Shown: piece after piece, positions 45,344 through 59,351 of the stretch
Numbering within the stretch: the first letter of the stretch is position 1
How the letters are laid out: every line of letters begins with the position of its first letter
Source of the DNA: Panicum virgatum
Lineage: Eukaryota; Streptophyta; Magnoliopsida; Poales; Poaceae
Length of the DNA: 64,000 nucleotides
Direction: 5' to 3'
Assembly: GCF_016808335.1 (NCBI RefSeq)
Contig: NC_053149.1
Location: forward strand, 39,634,118-39,698,117
The notes under the pieces: generated by a model
What the model was told of the DNA's origin: nothing
Seen by the model: the letters and a program-made list of their open reading frames with translations, nothing else
Database searches by the model: none
Made by a program: the position numbers and the translations under genes

Positions 45344-48300
45344 ATGTGGAGGGGCGGCGCCACCGCCGCCGCCGCCGCAAGGGCTCTTCGCTCGCGCCTC
45401 ATCCCCGACCCCATCCACCACCCGGCCACGTCGCTCGCTCCTATCGCCTCGGCGCGTGCCTCCTCCTCCGCACCCTCCGCCGCCGCAGCAGCGAACAACG
45501 TCGTTGAAGAAGCAGCGGCGGCGGCCGTATCCGTCTCCCATCAGGCCGGATCCTTTTCCAACGCGCTATATCACTACGGGAGGTGCTACTGGGAGCTCTC
45601 CAAAGCTCGCCTCAGGTGCGCGATTTGCTTTTCCTGTTCCCCATGGATCTATTGCAATGTTTCTTGGAATAGCATCCGAAATAAATTGAGAAAACACGCC
45701 TTGGTTTCATGTAACCAGAGTTGTCACTGAGCATAGTGGTGCCATAAATAGGTTTTGTTGCCGTCGATGCAATTTGGTTGTATAACCAGTTACACAACTC
45801 CTTTTGTTGAGCAGACCTGGTCCGATGCCCTATGCAATTGTAGAAGATTAAGGACCACAAGTTCGGCAATGTGACTTTCGTTTTGTTCCTTGTGAATGTT
45901 ACCTTGGTGCTTCAAATCCAATCATGTTAGATTAAGGGTATATGCTTTTGTACTTATGTTGGATTCTAAGAAAATGTAGAACTTTGAATTTTATATGCAC
46001 TTTTTTTTGTATTAACATTGATGTTTGACATGTCTTGCACAGTTTTTGTTTATATACAATTGAGCAAAACCTTATATGTATTCATGAATATGCCATGTAG
46101 AATCCATACATTAAGTTTACACATACTGGTTTCTAAGTGAGAATTCTGCTGCGGCCTGTCGGTGATGCTGGGGATTCAAACTTAACCATTGTGATGCCTT
46201 TTCTCGAAGCACATCAGGCTTTAATGTATTCTAAGTATGCCGAACTTCAGGAAAAAAGACACTTCTTACTTTTGTGGTGGACATTCCTTTCATTTTTAAT
46301 TGTACGTGAGCATGATGCCAAATGTAATTTCTGCCTATTAGCATGCAGATTGCACTACCTAACCTCTGCCTCTGCTATGTTTGAATCTTGAAATGAATAA
46401 TGAAACCTTCTGTAATGTTGTTTCTCTGGATCTGGCCACGAATTTTAGAACATTAGACACTCTTCTCTGGTTAGAGTGTATAAATGGGATTGAGACAGTG
46501 GTTCAAAATTCAATCGCAGCAGACTTGTCGTTGTCCATGTTTTGAACTAGCTAGCTCAGCACATGAAACCAGAATAATCTACCATAGTTATCAGTAAAAA
46601 GGTCGTTTCTCTAGGGGAAAAAACTGTCTGCCTGTCCTCTATAATAGAAACATCTCCTGTTAACTTTAGGATTGTACAAAACTGGCATTCTTAAAGTGGT
46701 CAAAAAATTGAATGTCGTTTTCTAATTGAGATATTTGGTAGACAGGCAGGCAATATGTTTTCGATTCCCCTGAAGAAAAGTTTTTTGTAACCAAAGAAAT
46801 TTGCTCCACCATTCCGGTTCCATTTGTTCAGTTTCTCTGTTTTGGCTATATATCACAATTGTGGTTTAGATCCCCTTTTTTAATCAACATATGAACATGA
46901 ATGGCAATTGTAATCCATGGCACAGAACTTGCTAACCTCTATGTTCAGCCCTGCGCTCTTTTTCCATGCGCATTGTTACTATCACCTATCATGTTTGATT
47001 ATATAAGTTGGATTGGGACTGCAAATCAAAACTCAATGAAAGCACAACTGTGATAGTCCATGTTCTGTCTAGACCTTTATGCATAACTAGCCTCATTTTG
47101 GCATTTTGCTAAGAAATATGGTCATTCATAATTTTTTCCTGGAAACTTTGAGGATTTGCCATTTCTTTGGACATTTAAGTCCTTTGGACATTGTCATACA
47201 ATGGGATTTTCAATTTCAACTTGCTATGAATTGGGTATCAAAATTTTCAGTTTACCACCTTTTTTCTTGTGAAAGAATTGTTGGTTCACTTAATATCTGT
47301 ACATAGTGTATCTGTATGTAGTCATGGTCCTTAAGGTGTTCAGGTGACATGTGGCGACCCGCACACTCACAATGCCTAGCCGACACCATAGGCATATCAT
47401 AAATATACTATGACAGCGGAATTTAGTAGCACATGCATGAGTATTGCATAAGCCAAAAGCAGATGTATAATTCTAAAATCTCTCAACTCTCAGTTCTCAA
47501 TATCAATCATCAAACTCATTTTCATCTTCATCTTGCTCTCCATCCTCAGCATTATTGTTGGCATCCATGTATTCTACCATCTTTTTCCTTACCTCAGTGC
47601 CAACCATTGAACATAGAAGCACATCTCCATTTCCACCAGTTAGATGTTTCTTAAACCTTTTAGTTCATCCTGCAATCCTCTTGTTGCACAGCTTACATGC
47701 CACCTTATCTTGTTGCACAGCTTACATGCCACCTTATCTTGCTCCATTGGGTCTTCCAAATAGCCACACTCCTTGCCTGGATCTTTCGAGTTTGCTGGTC
47801 TTCGTTTTGGATCAATCTTGGGGTCATACTCGCCTGCCACAGAAAGCTGCTCTCTCCATTGTGGCCTTGTTGGCTCCGGTGTGCAAAGAACAAGAGCACA
47901 TGATTTATAATTGCTAAGCAGGGCACAGCCAAGCACAAGAAGAAGAGTAGAGCAGAGAAAGCAGGAGACGAGAGGGAAGATGGCACATAGCAGAGGTAAT
48001 TCCGTAATTGGCTGATCCAAACACAAGACCGGGAGATGAATAGGCGAATAGTTACCTAGGCAGAGCAGAGGGAACGGGGATGACACAAATGTTGTTGGAG
48101 ACTGAAGACTAGAGGCATGTGTCGCATGTCGTGGACCAGTGGGCTATGATACGCGGATACTTCGCAAAACTCACGTACCGGTATCGGATACCGTATCGGA
48201 TACCCATACTCCACGGATACTCCTAGATACGTATCCCGTAAGTATCGGACTATTTAGGTATTTTCAAATAATAAAAATAAATCGGATACTCATGGGATAC

Positions 48301-51300
48301 CTGTGGATACCTGTCCGATACCTTCAAACCCTAACAACACCACTCAATCGCTTCGTATAAAGGTCCTCCATTCAGCTGTGCCACCCTCTCATCCCCACTC
48401 GCGCAGCCGCAGGCCCGCAGCAGCCTCGCACGGCTCGCGCGGCCCGCGCAGCCGCTAGAGAGGGAGAGGATGAGCTGCAGCCTCCAGAGAGGGAGAGGAG
48501 CCGCGGCCGCCAGAGTTGGCCGCTACACAGAGAAAGAGAGAGAGAGTGTGTGCCGGAGGTTGAGAAAGAAGACGACCGGCATCCATTTGTGGAACAGACG
48601 AACAGGTAAGGGAAGGTTGATTCTTTTTTCCTTTGCCCCTTCCCTTTTCTAATAATTATAGAACATATGAATATATGAGTTTATGACGCATTATAGTCCC
48701 TGGAACTTCTATTTTCTCACATTCTAGTTCCTGAAACTTTTATTTATTTTTATTTTATATATATATTGGCGTATCCCCGTATCCTTGTTTTTGGAAAAAT
48801 GGCGTATCGGAGTATCCCCGTATCGCGTACCGGTATCCGTATCCGCGTATCCGGGCAACATAGCCAGTGGGGCCACGCGGGACTGCGTACCAGCAGAGGC
48901 AGAGCCAAACGGGGTTGAGGAACGGAGATGTGCCGGGTCGCAATCGTAGATTGACGGCGACGCGGGGTGTCATGTACATGGACAGGCGGAGACGGGCGAG
49001 ATCATTGAGGATCCACTACTGTGAGTTCTGGGTTCCATCCTGCTTCCCTCTTATTCTCTTCTTTGCTTCTTTCTCCCTCCCTCCATCGATTGGCCAGGTA
49101 TACTGCATGTCACGTTTGATTTCGTGGCCCCATGTCGATTTCCCCCACCTGCCCCTCAATTTCACTTCTGTGCCCTGTGATTTCCCATGTGACACTCGTG
49201 TATGGCGGCGGCCTCATCCTCCAGGACACCCAGAGAACATGGGGACGCCTTGCACCTGTGGCGGATGCCATAGACCATACTGGCTAGGCAACAGGGATGC
49301 CTTGGACCCCAGCGCTTCCTGACACCTAGTCGTCCCCTAGGCGATGCCTTACGAACCATAGTTGTAATGTAGTACCTCACTTATAATAGGTTCAGACAAT
49401 CTTGTGATTCTGAATTCAATGTAGTCTGTTCATGTGGGACTACTTATAGCTGATGACTGAAGTAGAAGTTTCTCCTTTCCTTGCACTTCTGTATCTAATA
49501 ACCCATCCAATTTTTTATGGTATTTAGTGCTCTTGTTGTGGCAACTTCTGGGGCTGGCTATGTGCTTGGTAGTGGCAATGTCGTGGATGTTGCCGGACTT
49601 TGTTGCACATGCGCTGGTACAATGATGGTTGCGGCATCTGCAAATACCCTCAACCAGGTACATGTTTCTTACTTTTTAGCATTGTAAATCAATATTGATT
49701 GCATTAGGATTTATTCAAAGCTTTATTTGTTCATGATCGTGCAGCAAATATTAGATTTCTTAATGTATCCTACACCATATGGATAGCTCTGCTTAATATT
49801 GTTGTTAGCGTCTGGAGAGTGGAGAGAGTGAACTTGTTGTAGTTGCTTTAACTGCCAACACAACTCAGGATTCTCTCTGATCATTCACACCTACTTTCAG
49901 GTGTTCGAGATAAAAAATGATACCAAAATGAAAAGGACAATGCGGCGGCCCCTGCCGTCAGGTCGAATTAGTCCTGCACATGCTGCCATGTGGGCTACGA
50001 GTGTTGGAGCTGCAGGAACAGCTTTGTTGGCCTGGAAGGTTCTTGCTTTCTCTTTGCATTTTATACATGCAAATGTGTACTTTCTTTTGAAATTTCTCAG
50101 CTGCATAAGTTGATAGAAAGCTGACACTTGAACTAAACATGCAAAATTTGGCAAGGTTTGTGCAGGCTAATGGCTTGGCAGCTGGGCTTGCAGCTTCTAA
50201 TCTTGTCCTGTACGCATTTGTATATACTCCACTGAAGCAAATACACCCAGTTAATACATGGGTAGGAGCAGTTGTTGGTGCCATTCCACCACTTCTGGGG
50301 TATGTTACGTACTGAACATGTTTGCTGTATTCTAAAGTGCAGTTTAAAATATCTATTTATATTAATGCCACTGAACATATTTTCTGCATCTAAGAAGCAT
50401 GTATAATTCACAGTAATTGGTCAAGGAAAGGTTCTTTCTGTAGGCGGTTAAATTTTGAACTTGAAATCAACTTGTAACTGGATGAGACATGATCCCTAAT
50501 AGCTGAACTAGTTTCTTTGGGGTGCTTGGAGCCTTGGATTATGGGCTGGGCTGCACGGTGGTAGAGTGAAATTAAGAGCTGCATTTGATATGCTCTCTTG
50601 AGAATCAATTATCTCTTACTTGGCAAGCTGCATATTATGGCTGCATTAAGTTCGATATTGTATACAAAACTGTGATCTTGATAACTCTTTGGATCAATAG
50701 TGATCAATATCCACCCCTCCAAGGTGCCTTGCACTCTACATTAGATCTTGTAGAAGGTCTGTGGAAAACTTCTAGTGTGTGTAACATTGGCCAATTCTTG
50801 CTGTAGAGTATTTTGCCGTTATATATTATTGTGCTCCTATTTTATCTGTTGAATGTGTTAATAGAGCTATCTACATTACAAGATGTGATCATTTACTGTG
50901 TCTTCCTCTGTACAGGTGGGCAGCAGCTTCTACTGAATTGTCACTAAATGCTATGATTCTCCCTGCTGCATTGTACTATTGGCAAATACCCCATTTTATG
51001 GCGCTTGCATACTTATGTCGTGATGATTACCTTGCTGGAGGGTAATTCACTTGTCTCTGTTCATTACTAGCAGATTTATCTGTCAAGAGTCTCTTGCTGT
51101 AGATGAGAACACTGGTCACTATTTGTTCCATGCATGTAAATTGTCTGCTTGTTGCAGGTACCGTATGTTTTCTTTTGCTGACCCTACTGGTAAAAAAACT
51201 GCGTGGGTATCGCTCAGAAATTGCCTGTACATGCTGCCTTTGGGATTTTTTGCTTACAACTGTGAGTATTAATCATATTAATTTTCTAGTTTTTACTTCA

Positions 51301-51705
51301 ATTTTAGATCTTATATACGAGACTAATGCAGGGGGCCTCTCATCTGAGTGGTTCGGCCTTGAAGCATCACTACTAACAATGGGCCTTACCATTGGAGCTC
51401 TATCGTTTGTGCTGGAACCAAGCCCGAAAACTGCAAGGAGAATGTTCTATGGAAGCCTGCTGTATCTCCCTGCTTTCATGGCTGGACTTCTATTACATCG
51501 GCTGCCTAACGAACATAAGGTGCACAATCTGACTGAGAAAAGTGAGCTCGATGGAGTTCTCTATGGGGCTGATCTGCAGGATGACCAAAGAGCGAGACAG
51601 AAGCACGAAGACAGGAAACCTTCTCGTGTGCAATCACGCCCTCCAGTTGCTTATGCTTCCGTGGCTCCGTTCCCTTTCTTGCCGGTGCCCATATACGAGT
51701 CATGA
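45344..51705 (+). CDS. COX10: Protoheme IX farnesyltransferase, mitochondrial (heme O synthase)
   Basis: Seven exons: 45344-45615, 49528-49657, 49901-50038, 50166-50299, 50916-51041, 51158-51261, 51332-51705. All boundaries are GT-AG and the sum is 425 codons plus stop, with no interruption. COX10 adds a farnesyl tail to heme b, giving heme O, the first step to heme A of cytochrome c oxidase, in the inner mitochondrial membrane. The N-terminus ([19 protein letters not shown]) is Arg/Ala-rich like a transit peptide. The UbiA prenyltransferase core has the Asp motif [18 protein letters not shown] at about residue 139 and a second conserved loop near [15 protein letters not shown]; hydrophobic segments alternate throughout. 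The C-terminal 70 residues are polar and variable. Intron 1 is 3.9 kb and transposon-laden, yet the gene looks intact. Confidence 0.93.
47640..47870 (-). pseudogene. BED-type zinc finger fragment of a hAT transposase in COX10 intron 1
   Basis: On minus, [19 protein letters not shown] followed by a C-x2-C pair (CKLCNK) resembles the BED finger at the start of hAT transposases. A 29 bp direct repeat (unit TTGTTGCACAGCTTACATGC, at 47681 and 47710) duplicates the finger's second half. Nothing else of the transposase is seen. Confidence 0.5.
48144..48863. mobile_element. Non-autonomous hAT element (720 bp) in COX10 intron 1
   Basis: Ends CTATGATAC and CAACATAG are short inverted repeats with GCGGATAC-rich subterminal regions on both sides. 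CCAGTGGG is duplicated at 48136-48143 and 48864-48871. The middle (48360-48620) is GC-rich, with no recognised product. Confidence 0.88.
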
Positions 51706-53656
51706 AAACCTTCTCCAGTTCTTCCTGCATCAGTGGGCCTCTGCCTGCCGGAGCAATATGTTCATGCACTTTTGGCTTCATACATGAATTTTCTGCCGCC
51801 AAGGGGTCCTTGGTCTCGTTGTTGTTGAAATTATAGAATATTTTTTTGGGTGGTGGGCTCTTTGCGGTCCATCTGAATGTAAAAAAAAAAAGTGCTGCTG
51901 GTCCTCATTCAGATGCCTCGAGCAACACGGTTGCGCTGACGTTCAGGATGCTCCTTTTGTCAAATTTGGTTGACATTAATAACGCGCATTGAAGTTTCAC
52001 GCAAATTAAGTTCAAAAAAAAAGTTTCACGCAAACTGCTGGTGGTCTTCATGTTGACGGCACATATTGATGGTGTAGAACTGTGTTAGTGTTAGAAACTT
52101 GTTCTCTTTGAATTTAGAGTTTCACAAGGCTGCATTTTCTTATTTCATAAATTAAGTTTGGTGAAGCTACATTTTCTTATTTCATAAATTAAGTGATTCT
52201 ATGAAGTGATTTTGTAACAGAAAGTAATTCTCTTCTCGGTTCAATTCTAACAGAGTGTCTATGTCAGAAGCGAATTTGGTGAAGCTATTCTATTCTAGCC
52301 CATAGTCCATTAGTTTGTTCAGAGAATCACTTAACATATTCAATACAAAAAAAAGTCTATTATACTCATAATCTTTAGTTCCTTTAGGAGAATCATTTTG
52401 AATCAGCAGTGAATCAAGTATACTATACTGTCCTTAATTTTTAAATAATTCACTCTAAGTTAGAATTTGGGTCTACAACTAAACCCATAGACAGTGCCTA
52501 GAGTGAACAAATAAAAAAATAGTTAAGGATCGAGATTCTTTGGATACATGATTTCACGTCCCACTACTATTTATTTTGTTTTAGGAAAAAATGTTACTAT
52601 GTACGTGCAGGTTGAAACTTCCCAATGAGTAGCAATTCTAGAAAAATGTTGTTTAGAAATAATGTACTGTCTCACAAGGTTGCACAATTCTTTTTCACAA
52701 CTATGTGAAAAGCTTCCACCAAAAGAAAACTATGTGTAGAGTTAGAGATATCACACTTGATAGTTAGCTGCAAGGTTTATGTATAGAGGTTACGGTTCTA
52801 GCACGAGGGGAGGTACGTACAAAGATCTAGGCTACAATAAAAGCAAGTATTATAGAGCCAACAATGCGGGTGGAGAGTACAATCACATCAGAAGTAATCA
52901 CCACAGGCGGAGAGAGAAAAGGAGAGAGTATGTGGAGCAGGCGGCTCGCGAAGCACCGGCTAAAGCAGGTGGATGCGCACGGCTGCGTGCATGCAACTCC
53001 CCCTAGCTACACTACTGCTGGCGTTGCTACATTAAAGGCTCTCCATAGCTAGTAGCGGACTGAACCATAAGCCTTTGCTCTAAAGGTGCGCAATTGAAAC
53101 AACATATCTATCACACTTTAGAATTAGCATGTCTTTTAAACTTTGCCTGTTCAAAGATAACAGCTACCATCGTCAATGCCCATAATGCAATCCTCCTTTT
53201 CCTCCTCTTTCTCTGCCACATATAGGTAGAAGTAATAAGATGGGTCCCGCTACACAGTTTCAGTGTAATTGTGCTAGCTAAGTTTCATAGTGATGAAATT
53301 CTTCTCTCATTCCATAAAACTTACTCTTTCCTGATCATATCATATCAGTAAAATTGATGATGTGAGGTATGAATTTTCATGTAATCAGCATTCAGATTGA
53401 AGACTGGTTTAAATGACCGAAGAAAAAAGAGGAATAAGCGTCTCCGTGCAATCTTCCCAACGAGGCAACGACACCCAATTGACCGACCAACACACGCTGC
53501 GCGTTTGCACAATTGCACCCATCCGTCCCCCAGACGGTTAAACCCTTCCGATTCGTTTAATCAAAACTAAACCAATCACCCCAAAAAAATCCAAAAACAA
53601 ATTATCCCCCCCCGGTACCCACCCCAACCCAACCCCGCCGCGGCAAACCGCCGCCC
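51706..53656. other. Intergenic region between COX10 and RDR6
   Basis: No gene recognised. A roughly 37 bp tandem repeat lies at 52131-52194 (unit includes TTTTCTTATTTCATAAATTA). The short frame at 52779-53006 is not supported. The 250 bases before 53657 probably include the RDR6 5' untranslated region. Confidence 0.5.
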
Positions 53657-56600
53657 ATGGGATCGGTGCGGGGCGCGGCCGCTGCGTCCCCGGCGCCGCG
53701 CGCGGGCGACCTGGTGATCACGCAGGTCAGCCTGGGCGGCTTCGACGCCACCGTCAAGGCGCGAGACCTCGCCGACTTCCTCGAGACCGAGGTGGGTCAG
53801 GTCTGGCGCTGCCGCGTCAATACCTCCGGGACGCCGCCGGACGCCTACCCCGACTTCCTCCTCCCCGCGGTCGCCCCCGCCGCCGGCGCCGCTGGGCAGC
53901 CGCTGCACTACGACCGCGTGCCCCCGCACGCATTCGTCCACTTTGCGCGCCCGGAGGCTGCGCGCCGCGCCGCCGACGCCGCGGGGCGGTCGGAGCTCAT
54001 CCTCTCCCGGAAGCCCCTCCGCGCTGCCTCCGCCCCGGATAGCTCCCTCCGCGCCTCCCGCCGCCGCAGCGTCACGCCGTTCCGCTTCACCGACTCGCGG
54101 CTCGAGGTAGGGGATCTCACGGCCCCCGACGCCTTCATCGCCGCCTGGCGCGGGCCGGACGCCGGGCTTGAGTTCTCCGTCGACCCCTTCGACGGGTCCT
54201 GCCGCTTCATCTTCACCCGCGACACCGCCTTCGCGTACCCGGAGTACCCCCAGGCCGCCGTGGTCATGCGCTGCGACGTCAAGCTCGAGTTCCCCGTCCG
54301 CGACGTTGCAGAGGTCAGGGTGTTCCAGCTCGACAGCTCGCTGCTGCTCCGGCTGTCCTCCACGCCCCAAGTCTACTACCGCACGGCTGATGATGACATC
54401 CACGAATCCGTGCCGTTCGACCTTCTCGACGATGACGACCCATGGATACGGACCACCGATATCACCCCCAGTGGCGCAATCGGGCGGTGCGGGGTGTACA
54501 GGCTCACATTTTCGAGGCGGTTCTGGCCAAAGATGGAACGCACCCTGGCATACATGAGGGAGAGGAGGGTGGAAATCATTGAGTGCCGTGGCGGGTGGGG
54601 TTCAAGGCGGGGGCTCACAGTGCGTGATGAGCCCGAGTATGGGGAGCGAATGCAGGACCTATTCTTCTGCGTGCAGCACGCGGAGGGGCTCAAGTTTCCG
54701 GTGCTGTTCCTCGTGAATGCGCTGGTGCACAAGGGAGTGATAAATCAACACCAGCTCACGCCTGAATTCTTTGGTTTGCTCCAGAGAAGGGAGGATGAGG
54801 TGAACTTGGCTGCATTGAGGGAATTTTGGGGGGACAAATTTCCAGTGTTTGATGCATGTAGGAGGCTGAAGAATCTGCAGGATAGGGTTGCCAGGAACCC
54901 GAAACTTCTTCGCAAAAAGATTGGAGATGAAAATTCAGAGGTGAGGAGGCTGGTGATAACACCCACCAGGGCTTATTGTCTGCCACCAGAAGTAGAACTC
55001 TCTAACCGCGTTATCCGGCATTATCGTGAAGTGGCTGATAGGTTCTTGAGGGTAACTTATATGGATGAGGGGATGCAGCAACTGAACAGTAATGTGCTAC
55101 ACTTCTCTGCAGCGCAAATCGTCAAGGATTTGATGTCAAAGTCGATCCCGCATAAGACAACAGTGTACAAGCGCGTTAAAACATTTCTGACTGAGGGTTT
55201 TCACATGTGTGGTCGGAAGTACTCATTTCTTGCATTCTCATCGAACCAGCTGAGGGACAGGTCAGCTTGGTTCTTCGCCGAGGACAGAACAAGAACAGTG
55301 GAAAGCATAAGGACATGGATGGGGCGCTTCACTAGTAAGAATGTAGCAAAGCATGCTGCTCGGATGGGGCAGTGCTTCTCATCTACATATGCAACAGTAG
55401 TGATGCAGCCACATGAGGTTGATGAGTGTCTTGAGGAAGTTGAACACAATGGGTATATTTTCTCTGATGGAATTGGCAAGATTACGCCAGACCTTGCAAT
55501 GGAAGTCGCTAAGACACTTCAACTAACAGATAACCCCCCATCCGCTTACCAGATTAGGTATGCAGGCTTCAAGGGTGTTATAGCTGTCTGGCAAGGAGAA
55601 AATGATGGGATACGACTTTCCCTGAGGCCAAGCATGCGCAAGTTTGAGTCTGCCCACACTGTGTTAGAGGTGGTCTCATGGACAAAGTTCCAGCCAGGAT
55701 TCTTAAACCGTCAGATTATCACATTACTGTCCTCCTTGAATGTCTCAGATGCTATCTTTTCACAAATGCAGGAAGCCATGCTATCTAATCTCAACAATAT
55801 TTTGTCAGACACTGATGTTGCTTTTGATGTTGTAACTACCTCTTGTGCTGATCAAGGAAACACCGCGGCACTGATGCTGAGTGCTGGCTTTTCTCCTGGA
55901 ACTGAACCACACCTGAAAGCAATGCTATTGGCTATAAGGTCTTCACAGCTATTGGGTCTTTTGGAGAAAACAAGGATTTTTGTGCCAAAGGGAAGGTGGT
56001 TGATGGGCTGCCTTGATGAACTTGGGATCCTTGAACAAGGGCAATGCTTCATTCGGGTCTCATCTCCATTGCTCAATAATTGTCTGGTGAAGCATGGACC
56101 AAGATTTTCCTCAGCAAACAAAAATGCAGAGACAATTGTGGGTACTGTTGTAATGGCGAAGAACCCATGCCTTCATCCAGGGGATGTACGGATCCTTGAA
56201 GCTGTTGATGTGCCTGAACTGCATCATCTTGTTGATTGCTTGGTCTTCCCAAAGAAAGGTGAGAGGCCACATGCCAATGAAGCATCTGGGAGTGATCTTG
56301 ATGGGGATCTCTACTTTGTGACATGGGATGAAAAGCTTATACCACCAGGCAAAAAGAGCTGGAACCCTATGGACTACACCCCAGCCGAAGCAAAACAGCT
56401 GCCACGTCAAGTAGTTCAACATGTAAGTTCAACTATTCTTGGCATTTAGGCATTTCTTCCCTTATATATTTGTTCAATATTTGGATGTCTTCCTATAAAT
56501 GATTTCTGGTTGACATGTTAGTGGTCATAGTAAAACAAACCCTGCCGTAGCTACTGAAGCAAGGAACTTGAGCATAAACAATCATCAGAATTGTTCCATA

Positions 56601-58552
56601 GTTTCCACCCTGAACCAGAGATTTTATTCCTTCCTACTAATTCCATGCTTTTGTTGAGTGTTGAGTGGCATGGTAAATCCTAGAGTTTTTGAGCTATATC
56701 TTTATTTGGTTATATTGTCTGCCATTTGATTATCGGATGACTATAGATTTACCTACATTTGTTTAGGGACCCAGTCAGGTACCATCATTTCTTAGATATC
56801 AGCTTTTCAGTTTTCACTGACCAACTCTCTTGTACAGGACAATAGGTAGTTGCATGAAATTGTTTGTATGCTCTGTAATTATTCTCCTATCTTAATATGC
56901 ATCATGCAAGATCAAACATGTTATTTGTTCTGTAACAATTGCTCTAGTTAATGCACTTTACACATAGCTCTAAAGTTTCTTTCTAATATAGCACAGGATA
57001 CATGTGTAATCTGTAGGAACTTCATACATGTCATTTGCAAAAGTGACATATGTTTATACATTTTCGTTTGACAATCTACATTCACAACAATATAGTTGGT
57101 CCAAGTTAAAATAGTTTGGTTGCAAAAAGTCACTTGTTTTTGACTGGCGGGAGTGCTTACTGTTTTCTATGTTTTAGGTAGTTGCTAAAGGCTAGATAAA
57201 TTCTGAAGATCCAGATCATGGAGCCTGCAAGTCTATTATGTTCAGCTGGATTTCGATATCATTTTATTTGATTCTTGGATGAGTATAGCTATATGGTACA
57301 ATCAAACATTTAACTTACCAAATTGCTGGTATAGCAGTTTTAGATGGATACCATACCACATTTGCATAATTTGGTGCAAGCCCTGTTGCCAGCAACTAAG
57401 TCAAGAGCTCCTAACCATTAGTTTGTGGCTTATGTTCACTTACAGAACACCCTACCTGGCACAATTTTTTTTCATCTCATCTGTTAGATCTTTCTCTTCT
57501 CTTTTGAAAATTAATATTGGTGAATGCTTATTATCCATTTGATCTGATAAATATAGCTAATATACAAAAATTATAAAGTGCATCTTTGTTTCACCTGTTT
57601 TTTACAAATTGCTTCAACCCTGGTTGTTGATAAATATTTCTTATTAACACATTTTATTAATAAGCTCTTGTACTTTTAACAGGATATCGTTGATTTCTTC
57701 TTGAAGAACATGGTAAATGAGAAACTTGGTCCAATAAGCAATGCTCATGTTGTTCATGCTGACACAAGTGAGTATGGAGCAATGGATGAGAAGTGCATTC
57801 AATTGGCGGAACTAGCAGCAACTGCTGTGGACTTCCCCAAGACGGGCAAAATTGTGTCAATGCCACCATCCCTTCGACCAAAATTATATCCTGACTTCAT
57901 GCAGAAGGATGAAGCAATCACCTATAAATCAGATAAGATCCTTGGAAGGCTTTATCGGTCAATCCAAGAAAACTCCAATGGCGATCTGGTTCCAGAAGAA
58001 ACTTGCACTTTAAATGATCTGCCTTATGACACAGATATGGAAGTTCCTGGTGCGACAGATTTTCTCTCAAGTGCCTGGCAGTGCAAGTGCTCTTATGAAG
58101 CACAGCTAAACGCACTGCTCAGTCAATATGGTGTGCGTACTGAAGCAGAGCTTGTGACGGAGCACATATGGTCACTTCCCAAATACAGTAGCAGGAAGCA
58201 GGGGGATATAAAGGAGAGGTTAAAGAATGCATACTCCGCTCTCGGCAAGGAGCTCCGGAGTACTTTTGAAAGCATTGAGACCGACCAAACTGAGATATCT
58301 GATGATGAGAAAAATAGGGTGTATGAGATGAAGGCCTCTGCATGGTACCAGGTTACCTACCACCCGAAATGGGTCCAGAAGTCAAGGGAAATGCTTGGGC
58401 CAGACTGCGAGGAAATGCCAGCGAGACTTAGCTTTGCATGGATCGCGGTGGATTACTTGGCGCGCATAAAGATAAGGTGCCGAGGAGATGTGAAAGCTAA
58501 CAGCCAAAGACCTGTCGAGAGACTTGCCGCCTACATTTGTGAGAGCATGTAG
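53657..58552 (+). CDS. RDR6: RNA-dependent RNA polymerase 6 (SHL2/SGS2-like)
   Basis: Two exons, 53657-56422 and 57683-58552, with a 1260 bp GT-AG intron and matching phase, encode 1211 residues, as expected for this family. RDR6 turns cleaved transcripts into double-stranded RNA for DCL4, in tasiRNA production, transgene silencing and antiviral defence, together with SGS3 in cytoplasmic bodies. The N-terminus (VITQVSLGGFDATVKARDLA, WRCRV) is the RDR6-type RRM-like region. The RdRP core runs from about residue 380 and ends with catalytic DLDGD at residues 880-884 (codons from 56294). The two-exon structure, start and C-terminus match RDR6 rather than RDR1 or RDR2. No stops or frameshifts; GC content is very high in the first 800 bp. 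Orthology to rice SHL2 is inference. Confidence 0.95.
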
Positions 58553-59351
58553 ATGGCCAAGCCGCTCGCGTGAAGCTCCCTGCAGTCCTAAGCAAGACCA
58601 CTCTGCCAAGCTCCCTGCAGTCCTAAAGCAAGACCACTCTGCCTTTTTGGCATGCCATTAAAGCATGCCTCCATCATAGTCAGTTTGTTACCTGGATTTC
58701 GTAATTTATCTGCCGATTTTTTTCAAACTCTCTTTAGTACCAGGAATGTTTCTGTATATACCCTGTTAAATTCCTCCTTGCCCCTGCTTAGACTTGTGGA
58801 GTGCTATGCTTCGTGATTTAGTGTGTAGCTTCTGCAAGCAGCAGAAGACTATTGCTAGGTGAATTATTAGCAGGTAACTTGTCGTTGGTTATTATCTGAA
58901 ATTTGATCAGTTAACCCACCCCCGGAAAGTGGTCTAGCATGGTTTTCTGTTTTCTGATTTGAATTTTAGTTGCCCAAACGCCAGTATATTGTGAAGTTGC
59001 GAGCTACGTATGTGACAGTATTACCGTCTGAATTCAGGGCTAACGCAGGTGTATTTCCAGTTTGCAGCCAAATCTTTATATGTAGCCATATGAAGGATTG
59101 AGGAACTGATATTCATTACTACTACCTGAGGTAGAAAGTCCCGTGTTACCTCCGAAGTTAATTTGATGTTTGTCTATTTTGGAGAAACATGTACTTTTTT
59201 ACCCATGTTTCTGTCCCAAATAATGGGTTCACAGTTCACACTCACATCTCATTAAATATATTGCCTTGCCCTACAGTGAAAGCATGGGTTGCGATGTGTA
59301 TCGTAACCCCTATAGTGAAAGCATGGGTTGCGATGTGATGCAATTGTGTAT
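58553..59351. other. RDR6 downstream region
   Basis: A direct repeat (CAAGCTCCCTGCAGTCCTAA / GAAGCTCCCTGCAGTCCTAA, 58571-58640) lies just after the stop, in the likely 3' untranslated region. A second short direct repeat (AGTGAAAGCATGGGTTGCGA) occurs at about 59275 and 59313. Otherwise nothing is seen. Confidence 0.6.

Noticed and set aside
53576..54403. 275-residue frame antisense to RDR6 exon 1
   Set aside because: Shadow of the GC-rich RDR6 first exon; no homology recognised.
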